64,000 bases of DNA from an uncultured Bacilli bacterium (GCA_934101645.1 CAKORX010000002.1:124001-188000); one strand, 5' to 3'. Numbered from the stretch's first letter, positions 15,404 through 23,710 are shown. Translations and numbers: made by a program. The notes: generated by a model not told the origin, from the sequence alone.

Positions 15404-17259
15404 TGGTAAAAAGTGTTATAGTTCAAATTGTTTCTTTAGGATATTTATTTTTACTTATTGGTGTTTTTTCTAAAAAACAAAAACAAAAAAACTTAGAAAA
15501 TAGTGTATATAGAGTATTTTTAGTTATTACATTTATAGTTCTTTTACTTGATGGTGTGAGTAATTATTTGCTATTTTTTCCTCAGTATGAAAAAATTACT
15601 TTAATTTTACTAAAATCATTTATAATTAGTACGATTATATGGTGTACATGGTTAATAATATATGTAACTTCACTTAAAAAAGAGGGCACAAAAACCATTA
15701 AAGAATTATTAAAAAATAATGCGTTTTATTATATTCTCTTTGTTATAACTCTAATTTTATGTGCTGTTTGCATTTATTTGAAACATGATGTTTTCGTAGA
15801 TACTGAAAAATATATTTCATATCAATTTGGCAAAGATTTATATTTTTCATACATAGTAAACATTATTTATATAGGCATTTTGGGAATATATTTAATTAGT
15901 AAAAGAAAAGATATCGAATTTAATAAAAAAGTCGCAGTTTTTACTTTTATATTTTTAGGACTTATTGCAATTATATTACAATGGGTATTTAAAGATTTAT
16001 CTATAGTAAGTTCTATTATGGCATTTGTTATGTCACTTATATATTTTACAATGGAAAACCCGGATTTAAAAATAATAACAGAACTTGAAAAGGATAAAGA
16101 GGAAGCAAATGAAGCATCAAAAGCTAAGACTGACTTTTTATCTAATATGAGCCATGATATACGAACTCCGATGAATGCCATAATTGGTTTTTCAGAAAGC
16201 TTATTAACTGAGGATTTACCACAAGGACAAAAAAATGAAGTACAAAGTATTTATGATGCTGCTTCAACACTTCTTGAAATAATTAATAATATTTTAGATG
16301 TTTCAAGAATTGAAAGTGGTAAGGAAGAAAAGAAAGAAAAAACTTATGAAATAAGAAAAGTTATAATGCAACTTTCTTCAGTTATTACTGCTAAAGTTGA
16401 TCAAAATAAAATAAACTTTAATATAAATATCAGTAAAGAAGTTCCTAAATTCTTAATTGGTGATGAACTTAAGATATATCAAATATTAATGAATTTATTG
16501 TCAAATGCTGTAAAATACACAGATGAGGGCCATATAGATTTTAATATAACATCAGAAAATGTTGGCGATATGGCTACTTTAAAATTTGTAGTTGCAGACA
16601 CTGGCATTGGTATTAAAGAAAGTGATTACAATAAGTTATTTGTTAAATTTTCAAGAATTCATAATCAAGAAAATTATAAGTCTATTGAAGGAACTGGCCT
16701 TGGACTTGTTATAACTAAAAAATTAGTTGAACTTTTGGGTGGTACAATTGAGTTTACCTCTAAATACAAAGAAGGAACAACATTTATTGTTACTTTGCCT
16801 CAAAAAATAGATTACTCTGCGATTGAGAATGAGGAAGTTAATACACAAACTAAAGTAAGTGTTGGCAATGTTCATTTTGATGGCTCTTTATATGATATTT
16901 TGATAGTTGATGATAATATACTTAATTTAAAAGTTGCTGAAAGAATTTTATCAGATTATAAATTTCATATAACATGTTTACAAAGTGGGGAGGAAGCTAT
17001 TAACAAATTAAAAGAAGGCGCACGATATGATTTAATATTTTTAGATCATATGATGCCTATAATGGATGGAATACAAACTCTTAGAACTTTAAAAAATATG
17101 CCTGATATTAAACTTCCACCGGTAATTGCTCTTACAGCAAATGCAATGGTTGGAATGAAAGAATTTTATTTAAAAGAGGGCTTTGATGGATATATTTCAA
17201 AACCCATAAATAGAGAAGAATTACAAGTACTATTAAATAATATATTTTGCAAAAGATAA
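15403..17259 (+). CDS. Membrane hybrid sensor histidine kinase with C-terminal receiver
   Basis: A 618-residue kinase. Residues 1-220 hold about seven hydrophobic helices with short loops, a membrane sensor lacking a large outer domain. A dimerisation/phospho-acceptor domain follows with MSHDIRTPMNA near 250, then an ATPase domain with NLLSNAVKYT and GTGLGL. A C-terminal receiver carries DHMMPIMDG. The domain order and the HPt gene upstream indicate a His-Asp-His-Asp phosphorelay. The stimulus is not apparent from sequence. It ends at a two-way terminator facing def. Confidence 0.93.
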   Translation: MVKSVIVQIVSLGYLFLLIGVFSKKQKQKNLENSVYRVFLVITFIVLLLDGVSNYLLFFPQYEKITLILLKSFIISTIIWCTWLIIYVTSLKKEGTKTIKELLKNNAFYYILFVITLILCAVCIYLKHDVFVDTEKYISYQFGKDLYFSYIVNIIYIGILGIYLISKRKDIEFNKKVAVFTFIFLGLIAIILQWVFKDLSIVSSIMAFVMSLIYFTMENPDLKIITELEKDKEEANEASKAKTDFLSNMSHDIRTPMNAIIGFSESLLTEDLPQGQKNEVQSIYDAASTLLEIINNILDVSRIESGKEEKKEKTYEIRKVIMQLSSVITAKVDQNKINFNINISKEVPKFLIGDELKIYQILMNLLSNAVKYTDEGHIDFNITSENVGDMATLKFVVADTGIGIKESDYNKLFVKFSRIHNQENYKSIEGTGLGLVITKKLVELLGGTIEFTSKYKEGTTFIVTLPQKIDYSAIENEEVNTQTKVSVGNVHFDGSLYDILIVDDNILNLKVAERILSDYKFHITCLQSGEEAINKLKEGARYDLIFLDHMMPIMDGIQTLRTLKNMPDIKLPPVIALTANAMVGMKEFYLKEGFDGYISKPINREELQVLLNNIFCKR

Positions 17260-17289
17260 AAGCATGAATTCATTTGAACTCATGCTTTT
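17258..17289. terminator. Bidirectional terminator between the phosphorelay operon and def
   Basis: AAAAGCATGA pairs with TCATGCTTTT across a 12-nt loop. The A and T arms serve both directions; its right edge touches the def stop codon. Confidence 0.85.
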
Positions 17290-17840
17290 TATATTTCTCT
17301 CATTAGATCTTTATTTTTAAATGGATCTTTTTTATCTATTTTATCAATGAATAATATGCCATTTAAATGATCTATTTCGTGTTGGAAAGCTACAGATATA
17401 TCTTCACGAACTCTTATAGTTTGTTTGTTTCCCTCCATATCTTGATATTCTACAGTTATTCTAGCGTTTCTAGGAACAATTCCTGTAGTTGGTCTATTAA
17501 TAGATAAACATCCTTCACCTTCACCAACATAAATTAATTCTTCGGAAGCTGATTTAATGATTGGGTTTATTATAATATGTTCCTCGAATGAACCATCTTC
17601 ATTTTTGTTAGCAATAACAAATATTCTTTTTAAAACTCCAAGCTGAACAAGTGCAAGACCCATACCAGCTCTTAAGTCATATTTTTCTGCTATTTTTTCA
17701 TCTTGAGATGCTTTTAAATAATTTAATGCATCATATATAAGCTTTTCATCTTTTTTTGAAAGTGGAAATTCCACATTTTTTGATGTCATTCTTAAAATCT
17801 TATTTTTTTCATCAAGAATATTAATTTTTGGTACTTTCAT
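17289..17840 (-). CDS. def: Peptide deformylase
   Basis: A 183-residue enzyme that removes the formyl group from the starting methionine of new proteins. Metal-binding EGCLS and the HEIDH zinc motif (QHEIDHLNG) are intact. The first motif, normally G-x-G-x-A-A-x-Q, reads GMGLALVQ, a change from Ala to Leu next to the catalytic Gln. AAAGGGGAAG precedes the ATG. It lies alone between a two-way terminator and the YjcZ-like gene. Confidence 0.93.
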   Translation of the reverse strand: MKVPKINILDEKNKILRMTSKNVEFPLSKKDEKLIYDALNYLKASQDEKIAEKYDLRAGMGLALVQLGVLKRIFVIANKNEDGSFEEHIIINPIIKSASEELIYVGEGEGCLSINRPTTGIVPRNARITVEYQDMEGNKQTIRVREDISVAFQHEIDHLNGILFIDKIDKKDPFKNKDLMREI

Positions 17841-17898
17841 TTTTTACTTCCCCTTTGACAGGACTATTTTATCAAAAAAAATATAAATATGCAAATAA

Positions 17899-17916
17899 AA
17901 AGGAAGCAAGCTTCCT
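17899..17916 (-). terminator. Terminator of the YjcZ-like gene
   Basis: Read on the - strand, AGGAAGC pairs with GCTTCCT and a run of T follows. The stem begins within the stop codon of the small gene. Confidence 0.85.
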
Positions 17917-18103
17917 AGTTATTTGGGTTTTGTCCACCAAAGCCCCATGCTCCAATTATTATTACTAGTAGTATGAATAATACTATCCAAATTGCAGCAC
18001 CTATACCATAACCACTAGTGTATCCTGCGTAAGTGCCACCACAGCAAGGAGATTGGGCATATCCAGAAGATGGATAATAACCATTATTTCCGTAGTAATA
18101 CAT
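17915..18103 (-). CDS. YjcZ-like small membrane protein (62 aa)
   Basis: A 62-residue protein with a Tyr/Gly-rich N-terminus (residues 1-34, including a Cys-Cys pair) and one C-terminal hydrophobic helix containing IWIVLFILLVIII. This is the layout of the YjcZ family of small sporulation-associated proteins in Bacilli, where a Gly/Tyr-rich head precedes one membrane span. AAAGGAGG precedes the ATG, and a TATAAT sequence lies about 20 nt upstream on the - strand. Together with spoIVA at 61 kb it hints at a spore-forming ancestry. Confidence 0.7.
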   Translation of the reverse strand: MYYYGNNGYYPSSGYAQSPCCGGTYAGYTSGYGIGAAIWIVLFILLVIIIGAWGFGGQNPNN

Positions 18104-18185
18104 TTTAAATCCTCCTTTATGTATCTATTATAAGATATACCAAATAATATTTTTTGTGATATATACGTAAACTATTTTTTTTAAA

Positions 18186-18214
18186 TTTACATATTTTTCA
18201 AAAAATGTTATTAT
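18186..18214 (+). promoter_or_regulatory. Promoter predicted to give a leaderless ftsW-like mRNA
   Basis: TTTACA (18186-18191), a 17-bp spacer and TATTAT (18209-18214) with TGT just upstream (extended -10). The expected start point at 18221 is the A of the ATG. No Shine-Dalgarno sequence exists. An overlapping TATAAT at 18212-18217 is a possible alternative -10 box. Confidence 0.55.
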
Positions 18215-18220
18215 AATTAT

Positions 18221-19375
18221 ATGAATAAGGATTTAAGAAAAATAGATAAATTATTACTTTTTTTAGTTACTTTACTATGTATATTTGGCCTTGTAATGAT
18301 TTATTCGGCTTCAAGTGCTTCGACTATACTAAGATATGGTAAACCCTCAAACTATTTTTTTATAAGACAATTAATTGTTCTTGTTTTTTCATATGTTTTA
18401 GGAATTATCGTATTATTTTTTCCTACAAAAAGGTATAAATTTTTGGCATATTTATATGCTATAGGATGTTTATTTTTACTGATGTTAGTACTTGTTAAAG
18501 GCAAAATTGCTGGTAATGCACAAAGCTGGTTTAGAGTAGGCTTTTTTAATCTTCAACCCAGTGAATTTGCCAAAACTGCATTAATTTTATTTATGGCTGT
18601 TTATTATAATAATTTATCTCGAAGGAATACTAAATCTTTAGCACTATATTTTGTACCTTTATTTTTAGCAACAGCTTATACTGTTCTTACTTTGATGCAA
18701 CCAGACTGGGGTAGTGGAGCAATAATACTTGCCATTGCAGGTCTTACTTTTTTAAGCGTACCAATGATAAAGAAAAATTTATTACGTATTGCAGAAATTT
18801 TTATTGTCGGTATTGTTATTTTAGTTTTAGCACTTCTTTATAAAGGGGGGAATATTTTATCTAGTAATAAATTAAATAGACTTAATTTTCGTAACCCATG
18901 TTCAAGATATCAAGAGGATAGTGGTTATCAAGTATGCAACGCTCTAATTGCCATATCTAATGGTGGACTTTTTGGAGTAGGACTTGGTCAAAGTTCTCAA
19001 AAATATTTGTATTTACCAGAAAGTCATACAGATATGATATTTCCTATTATATGTGAGGAACTTGGTTCTATAGTAGGAACAATAATAATTATTATTTATG
19101 GAGTTATTTTATATAAATTATTTAAAATAGCTAAAAAAAGTGAAAATCTTCGAACGAGCATCTTGGCATATGGAACTTTTTGGTATTTTACACTTCACAT
19201 CTTTATTAATATTTTTGGCTTTTTAGCGCTTATTCCATTAACCGGAGTTCCACTTCCATTTTTATCATATGGTGGAAGTTATACAATAAATGCTGTACTT
19301 ATGATTTTTGTAACTGAAAGAGTTGTAATCGAAAATACAAAGAATAAATTTAATAGGGAACTTAGTGCTTTATAG
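18221..19375 (+). CDS. ftsW: SEDS-family peptidoglycan polymerase, FtsW/SpoVE type
   Basis: A 384-residue integral membrane protein with about ten helices. SEDS proteins polymerise lipid II into glycan strands with a partner penicillin-binding protein. Signature segments are MIYSASS near residue 27, WFRVGFFNLQPSEFAK near 101, and LPESHTDMIFPIICEELG near 266; the last matches the FtsW/RodA extracellular loop. FtsW and the sporulation paralogue SpoVE cannot be separated from sequence alone. There is no ribosome binding site before the ATG, and the promoter position implies a leaderless mRNA. Confidence 0.85.
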   Translation: MNKDLRKIDKLLLFLVTLLCIFGLVMIYSASSASTILRYGKPSNYFFIRQLIVLVFSYVLGIIVLFFPTKRYKFLAYLYAIGCLFLLMLVLVKGKIAGNAQSWFRVGFFNLQPSEFAKTALILFMAVYYNNLSRRNTKSLALYFVPLFLATAYTVLTLMQPDWGSGAIILAIAGLTFLSVPMIKKNLLRIAEIFIVGIVILVLALLYKGGNILSSNKLNRLNFRNPCSRYQEDSGYQVCNALIAISNGGLFGVGLGQSSQKYLYLPESHTDMIFPIICEELGSIVGTIIIIIYGVILYKLFKIAKKSENLRTSILAYGTFWYFTLHIFINIFGFLALIPLTGVPLPFLSYGGSYTINAVLMIFVTERVVIENTKNKFNRELSAL

Positions 19376-19378
19376 ACC

Positions 19379-19408
19379 TTGACACTCAAATAAAAAATAT
19401 GATACAAT
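19379..19408 (+). promoter_or_regulatory. Promoter of the 176-aa hypothetical gene
   Basis: A perfect TTGACA (19379-19384), an 18-bp spacer and TACAAT (19403-19408). It begins right after the ftsW-like stop codon. Confidence 0.75.
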
Positions 19409-19439
19409 ACTCCCTTATCCAAAATTGGAGTTGGTGTTT

Positions 19440-19970
19440 ATGGATAAAACAAGTGTTAGTTCATATTATTTAGTAGTGGAAGCAAGACCTAAAGAATTTA
19501 TGCCTATTGATATAAATATTTTAGCTGGAACTAATGGGGTTTATTATAACTCAATAGAGGCAATCGATGCTTTTACTAAAAGGTTTACTATAGATGAAAT
19601 AAGAGAATTAATAATTGAAAATAATTTGCTACCTGAAAACTTTTTAAATGGTACAATTTGTATTATTAACGAAAGGTCTTTTAGATTTAAAGTATTTACT
19701 AAAAATCACTCACTTTCAATGACTGATTTTGTTAAAGATAATATTTCTGATAAAAGACTTATGAATAAATTATTTAATATATTTTTAAAATACGTAAATG
19801 AACCAGAATTAATTAATCAGCTGCGAACATTTATAGGAATACAAAATGCTGATGGTGTACTTAGCGTATTATCATTTTTACCATATGGTGTTATTCGAAA
19901 TATTTACTTTTATATTGAAAGTACTATCCAAGAAGAGAAAGAAGATAAAAGAGTATTAAAAACTGATTAA
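19440..19970 (+). CDS. Hypothetical protein (176 aa)
   Basis: A soluble 176-residue protein without signal peptide or membrane helix. I recognise no family. The N-terminal half is mixed alpha/beta, starting with a segment SSYYLVVEARP, and the end is charged. The ATG chosen has GGAG nine bases upstream; an in-frame TTG five codons earlier overlaps that site and is unlikely. It has its own strong promoter and terminator, so it is a single-gene unit. Confidence 0.65.
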   Translation: MDKTSVSSYYLVVEARPKEFMPIDINILAGTNGVYYNSIEAIDAFTKRFTIDEIRELIIENNLLPENFLNGTICIINERSFRFKVFTKNHSLSMTDFVKDNISDKRLMNKLFNIFLKYVNEPELINQLRTFIGIQNADGVLSVLSFLPYGVIRNIYFYIESTIQEEKEDKRVLKTD

Positions 19971-19980
19971 TACTTTTTTT
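19952..19980 (+). terminator. Terminator of the 176-aa hypothetical gene
   Basis: AGTATTA (19952-19958) pairs with TAATACT (19968-19974), followed by a T run; the stop codon lies in the loop. Confidence 0.75.
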
Positions 19981-20031
19981 ATTGAATAAAATAATTAAAA
20001 AATATATAATATTATTAAAGAAGGAATGGTT

Positions 20032-21162
20032 ATGTTTAGAAAAAGTAATAATGAAATTGACAAAGACGGATTAAATGAAATTATTCATTTATCACAAAAA
20101 CTATTAAGAGTTTTTTACATATGTGTTATTGTAGCCATTATATTGGGAATTTTAATTGCTTGTAAAGAGTTAAAACTTATAAATTTCTTTTTAGGTATAA
20201 TTAAGGTTATTTCCCCACTTTTTATAGGCTTTATATTAACTTGGCTTTTTTATCCACTTCAGAAAAAAATGGTTGATAAAGGAATGAATAAAGCACTGAG
20301 TGCTATAATTATATTTATTTTAGTAGTAGGTTTTATTTTCTTATTTATATATATTTTTGTTCCAGTATTATATAAGCAAATTAATGATTTAATATCTGTA
20401 ATACCAAATGTATTTTCTAATATTACAAATTTTATTTCTAAATCTCTTGATAAAATAGATATAAACGGACTTAATATATCTCAAGTAAAACACAGTATTG
20501 TTGAGTATGGTCAAAAAATGCTTGTTTCTATTACTACGGAACTTCCTAATAGTTTACTAAATGTAGTTAAAAGTTTAGTTTCTGCTTTAGGAATTATTGT
20601 TTTAAGTTTAGTAGTTATGATTTATATGTTAATTGATTTTGATAATATTACCTTTAATTTTCAGAAATTTTTGAGAAAAAAAGGTATGGAAGATTATATA
20701 AAATTATTTGATAATATCGGCTATAATGCAAGAAAAGTCGTTAATGGCACACTTTTAGTGGCATTTATGGTATTTGTTTGTGACACAATAGGATTTGCTT
20801 TGGTAGGACTTAATGCCGCAGTACTATTTGGTTTATTTTGCGGAATAACAGATCTTATTCCTTATATAGGACCATATATAGGTGGAGCTGCCGCAGTAAT
20901 AGTTGGATTTACTCAAGGACCATTTGTTGGAATAGCTACCCTTATCGTAGCAGCACTTGTTCAACTTATAGAAAGTTATGTACTTCAACCTGTAGTAATG
21001 AGTAAAGCAATGCAACTTTCTCCGATAATGATTATTGTAGGACTTTTATTATTTGGATATTTCTTTGGTATAGTAGGTATGATTGTGGCAACTCCTTGCA
21101 TGGCAATTATAAAAGAAATAATTATTTTTGCTTCTCATAAAAGACGAAAAAGTGAATATTAA
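20032..21162 (+). CDS. AI-2E-family transporter (YdbI/PerM-like membrane protein)
   Basis: A 376-residue membrane protein with about eight helices. The C-terminal block (G-x-x-D-L-I-P-Y-I-G-P-Y near residue 282, and ESYVLQPVVMSK near 322) is the hallmark of this family. Members were first linked to autoinducer-2 export; others act as Na+/H+ antiporters or have no known cargo. Two close ATGs exist; GAAGGA directly abuts the first, so the second, used here, has proper spacing. It stands alone before the rplS promoter. Confidence 0.87.
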   Translation: MFRKSNNEIDKDGLNEIIHLSQKLLRVFYICVIVAIILGILIACKELKLINFFLGIIKVISPLFIGFILTWLFYPLQKKMVDKGMNKALSAIIIFILVVGFIFLFIYIFVPVLYKQINDLISVIPNVFSNITNFISKSLDKIDINGLNISQVKHSIVEYGQKMLVSITTELPNSLLNVVKSLVSALGIIVLSLVVMIYMLIDFDNITFNFQKFLRKKGMEDYIKLFDNIGYNARKVVNGTLLVAFMVFVCDTIGFALVGLNAAVLFGLFCGITDLIPYIGPYIGGAAAVIVGFTQGPFVGIATLIVAALVQLIESYVLQPVVMSKAMQLSPIMIIVGLLLFGYFFGIVGMIVATPCMAIIKEIIIFASHKRRKSEY

Positions 21163-21168
21163 AATTCC

Positions 21169-21197
21169 TTGCATTGCTAAAAATAGTATGTTATAAT
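21169..21197 (+). promoter_or_regulatory. Promoter of rplS
   Basis: TTGCAT (21169-21174), a 17-bp spacer and a perfect TATAAT (21192-21197), just upstream of a folded leader. Confidence 0.85.
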
Positions 21198-21250
21198 ACC
21201 TTTAGCCCAAAAGGTATGTAATCCGCTTACATTAGTTAATGATTACAGGT
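21198..21250 (+). promoter_or_regulatory. L19 leader-like RNA of rplS
   Basis: Two consecutive hairpins are visible: ACCTTT/AAAGGT (21198-21215) and TGTAATC/GATTACA (21217-21223 with 21241-21247). Firmicutes are known to carry a short structured L19 leader upstream of rplS, presumably for autoregulation by L19. The position and pairing fit, but I could not compare it with the family model. Confidence 0.55.
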
Positions 21251-21278
21251 AATAATTTTATAGAAAGGAAGTAGAAAG

Positions 21279-21620
21279 ATGGCTAATTTAGTTGATAAAA
21301 TCAATGAAAAGCATATTCGTAAAGATGTTCCAGAGTTCCGTGTTGGAGATACTGTTAGAGTTGATGTTTGGGTAAAAGAAGGAAAAAAAGAAAGAATCCA
21401 AGCTTTCGAAGGCTTAGTTGTTTCTAAAAAGGGTGGAAGTGTTTCTGAAACTTTTTCTGTAAGAAAGAAAAGTGGTTCAGTTGCTGTTACTAGAATTTTT
21501 CCAGTAAATGCACCAACTATTGATAAAATAACAGTTATTAAAAAAGGTAAAGTTAGAAGAGCAAAACTTAACTTTATTAAGAATATGTCTAAAGAATACA
21601 AAGTTAAGGAAAGAAATTAA
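21279..21620 (+). CDS. rplS: 50S ribosomal protein L19
   Basis: A 113-residue protein of standard length. L19 sits at the interface of the two ribosomal subunits. Family segments include PEFRVGDTVRVDVWVKEG, RIQAFEGLVV and the basic C-terminus VRRAKLNF. GAAAGGAAG precedes the ATG. It is transcribed from its own promoter through a folded leader and ends at a strong terminator that overlaps the stop codon, as a single-gene unit. Confidence 0.97.
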   Translation: MANLVDKINEKHIRKDVPEFRVGDTVRVDVWVKEGKKERIQAFEGLVVSKKGGSVSETFSVRKKSGSVAVTRIFPVNAPTIDKITVIKKGKVRRAKLNFIKNMSKEYKVKERN

Positions 21621-21640
21621 GCTTTCCTTAATTTTATTTT
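21604..21640 (+). terminator. Terminator of rplS
   Basis: A 10-bp stem TTAAGGAAAG / CTTTCCTTAA around the stop codon, followed by TTTTATTTT. Confidence 0.85.
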
Positions 21641-21653
21641 ATGAAAGGTTTTT

Positions 21654-22142
21654 ATGTTTAAAATTATAAAAGAAATTCTTAGTTATGTAATAATTATTAT
21701 CGTTGTCATTTTAATTAGAACTTATATTGCTACTCCAGTTAGAGTAAATGGAACTTCAATGGTTCCAAGCCTAGAGGAAAAAGAAATTCTTATATTAAAT
21801 AAAATGAATAAGTCTTTTTCTAGAGAGGATATTGTAGTAGTAAGCAAAAAAGTTGAAGGTTCTTCGATAATAAAAAGAATAATTGGTCTTCCTAATGAAA
21901 AAATCAAATGCATTAATGGAGTGATTTTTATTAATGATGAAAAATACGAAGACAAATATGGCTTTGGTACTACAACTGATTTTGATGAAATAACTTTAAA
22001 AGATGATGAGTATTTTGTTCTCGGAGATAATAGAGTTGTTTCTAAAGATTCAAGAATGCTTGGCCCTATTAAAGAAAAATATATTGAAGGTACAACAAAT
22101 ATAATTTTATATCCTTTTAATAAAATAGGAAAAGTTAAATAG
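21654..22142 (+). CDS. lepB: Signal peptidase I
   Basis: A 162-residue type I signal peptidase, in the short Gram-positive size range. One N-terminal membrane anchor (residues 5-25) leads to the catalytic Ser in NGTSMVPSL, the general-base Lys in IIKRIIGLP, and the conserved LGDNRVVSKDSR box. It cleaves signal peptides on the outer side of the membrane. AAAGG lies before the ATG. It directly follows the rplS terminator and has its own terminator overlapping the stop. Confidence 0.93.
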   Translation: MFKIIKEILSYVIIIIVVILIRTYIATPVRVNGTSMVPSLEEKEILILNKMNKSFSREDIVVVSKKVEGSSIIKRIIGLPNEKIKCINGVIFINDEKYEDKYGFGTTTDFDEITLKDDEYFVLGDNRVVSKDSRMLGPIKEKYIEGTTNIILYPFNKIGKVK

Positions 22143-22164
22143 CATCTTAAGTGATGCTTTTTTT
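22141..22164 (+). terminator. Terminator of lepB
   Basis: AGCATC/GATGCT stem with a 6-nt loop followed by seven T; the stem starts inside the stop codon. Confidence 0.85.
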
Positions 22165-22177
22165 GTAAGGAGTAATA

Positions 22178-22984
22178 ATGAAAAGATGTAAGTGGTGTAA
22201 TTTAAATAATCCTAAATATGTAAAGTATCATGATACAGAATGGGGAGTATTTAATAATGATGAAAAATATTTATACGAAATGTTTATTTTAGAAACTTTT
22301 CAAGCAGGCCTTTCTTGGGAGTGTATTTTAAATAAGAAAGAAAACTTTGAAAAAGCATATGATAATTTTGATATAGATAAAATAATTAAATATGATGATG
22401 ATAAAACAAATAGTTTATTTAAAGATGATGGCATTATTAAAAATAAAAGAAAAATAATTGCTATTATAAATAACAGTAAGATATATAAGAATATAGTTTT
22501 AGAAAATGGTTCATTTTATAATTATTTATGTAAGTTTACAAAGGGAAAAATTTATTATGAAAATGATTTAGTTACTTCCCCTTTATCAGATGAAATTAGT
22601 GCAAATTTAAAATCTTTAGGAATGACTTTTGTAGGAAGCATAACAATATATTCTTATCTTCAGGCTGTAGGAATAATAAATTCACATGAAATAGATTGTG
22701 CTTATCGTGATGTAAATTTTGACTATTTACTTAATGATATAACTATGTTTAAGAAAATATTAAATGATTATTTAAAGGCTCATTTAACTGTAGAAATAAA
22801 GCTTACAATTAATAACGAAGATTATTTAATTATAACGCTAGAAAATAAATTATCTTTTCAAAAAATAAAAGATGGAAAAGAAATATATTTTCCTTCGGTT
22901 AAAGAACTTTTTGAGGCAAATTTAATAAGTGGAAAAAGTCTAAATAATGAATTTAAAAATATTCAAAAAATAGAGGAAATATAA
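22178..22984 (+). CDS. tag: DNA-3-methyladenine glycosylase I with a C-terminal extension
   Basis: Residues 1-190 match Tag, which removes 3-methyladenine from DNA. The zinc-snap residues are visible: Cys4 and His18 near the start (KRCKWC, YHDTEWG) and the HEIDC pair near residue 173. QAGLSWECIL is the substrate-pocket segment. The protein is 268 residues long, about 80 more than usual for Tag. The extra C-terminal part is beta-rich and unfamiliar. Upstream is lepB; downstream lies a ruined alkyltransferase gene, so two alkylation-repair genes sat side by side. Confidence 0.88.
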   Translation: MKRCKWCNLNNPKYVKYHDTEWGVFNNDEKYLYEMFILETFQAGLSWECILNKKENFEKAYDNFDIDKIIKYDDDKTNSLFKDDGIIKNKRKIIAIINNSKIYKNIVLENGSFYNYLCKFTKGKIYYENDLVTSPLSDEISANLKSLGMTFVGSITIYSYLQAVGIINSHEIDCAYRDVNFDYLLNDITMFKKILNDYLKAHLTVEIKLTINNEDYLIITLENKLSFQKIKDGKEIYFPSVKELFEANLISGKSLNNEFKNIQKIEEI

Positions 22985-23157
22985 AGTTTTTTTATCTTAT
23001 TACAGTTTTATATTACTATAAAATCACTATTTTTTTCAAGAAAATTATGTAAGTAGTATAAATAAGATTATTGAAATATTTCTTATGGTTCAGCAAAGAT
23101 ACTATCACACGTTTACTGATGAAGAAATAATAAAATTAAAATTAAGGAGTAAGTAAA
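22985..23157. other. Gene-free stretch between tag and the broken ogt gene
   Basis: AT-rich spacer. A 23-codon frame (from 23085) ends in the ribosome site AAGGAG of the next gene. It has no recognisable relatives by eye and could be a gene remnant or chance. No clear terminator follows tag. Confidence 0.4.
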
Positions 23158-23687
23158 ATGTATTATCAAAAATATAATTGCCTTTTTAGTGGAATTTATT
23201 TAGAAAGTGATGGAGAGTATTTAACTTGATTGTGGTTTGAAAATTCTAAAGATGGCAGTAAACATAGTAAAAATTTATTAATGAAAGATTTACCTATATT
23301 TGAGAAAACAAAAAATGGCTTGATATTTATTTTGAAGGTAAAATTTCCTCATTTACACCTAAATATAAAATATATAATTTAACGCCATTTAGGAAAAAAG
23401 TAATAGATATCATGCTTACCATTTTTTATGGGAAGGTTATAACATATAATGATATTGCTAAAAAAATTGCTAAAATGGATAATATTTTAAAAATGTCAAG
23501 TCAAGCAGTAGGTGGTGCAGTAGGCTGGAATCCTATTTGCATAATTATTCCATGTCATAGAGTGGTTGGACAAAATGGTAATTTAACTGGTTATGGTGGT
23601 GGATTAAATAATAAAATTGAGTTGTTAGAATTAGAGAAAAACGATATGATTAAATTTAAAATGCCTAAAAATTATAAGAAAGACTGA
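23158..23687 (+). pseudogene. ogt: Broken methylated-DNA--protein-cysteine methyltransferase
   Basis: Joining two frames gives a complete O6-alkylguanine-DNA alkyltransferase of about 176 residues. The N-terminal part contains LT*LWFEN, where the usual Gly is replaced by an in-frame TGA (23227-23229), consistent with one GGA-to-TGA change. A second lesion is the loss of one A in an A run (23310-23315); after it, the frame reads WLDIYFEG, as expected for the family. The active-site IPCHRVVG and helix-turn-helix region remain intact downstream. AAGGAG precedes the ATG. Two independent lesions argue for true inactivation. Confidence 0.85.
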
Positions 23688-23710
23688 TTATTTAATAATT
23701 AGTCTTTATA
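23681..23710 (+). terminator. Terminator of the broken ogt gene
   Basis: AGACT...AGTCT with an inner ATTATT/AATAAT pairing forms a stem that includes the stop codon and is followed by a short T-rich stretch. Confidence 0.6.

Noticed and set aside
21236..21601. 121-residue frame on the - strand opposite rplS
   Set aside because: It mirrors the L19 coding sequence, has no ribosome site and no recognisable motif; L19 on the + strand is certain.
23085..23156. 23-codon frame upstream of the broken ogt gene
   Set aside because: No family resemblance and its end overlaps the ogt ribosome site; too short to support as a gene.
23158..23411. TGA read as Trp (codon reassignment) to rescue the ogt frame
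   Set aside because: The TGA falls at a conserved Gly, a frameshift follows, and other genes (for example the one ending at 1498) use TGA as a true stop.
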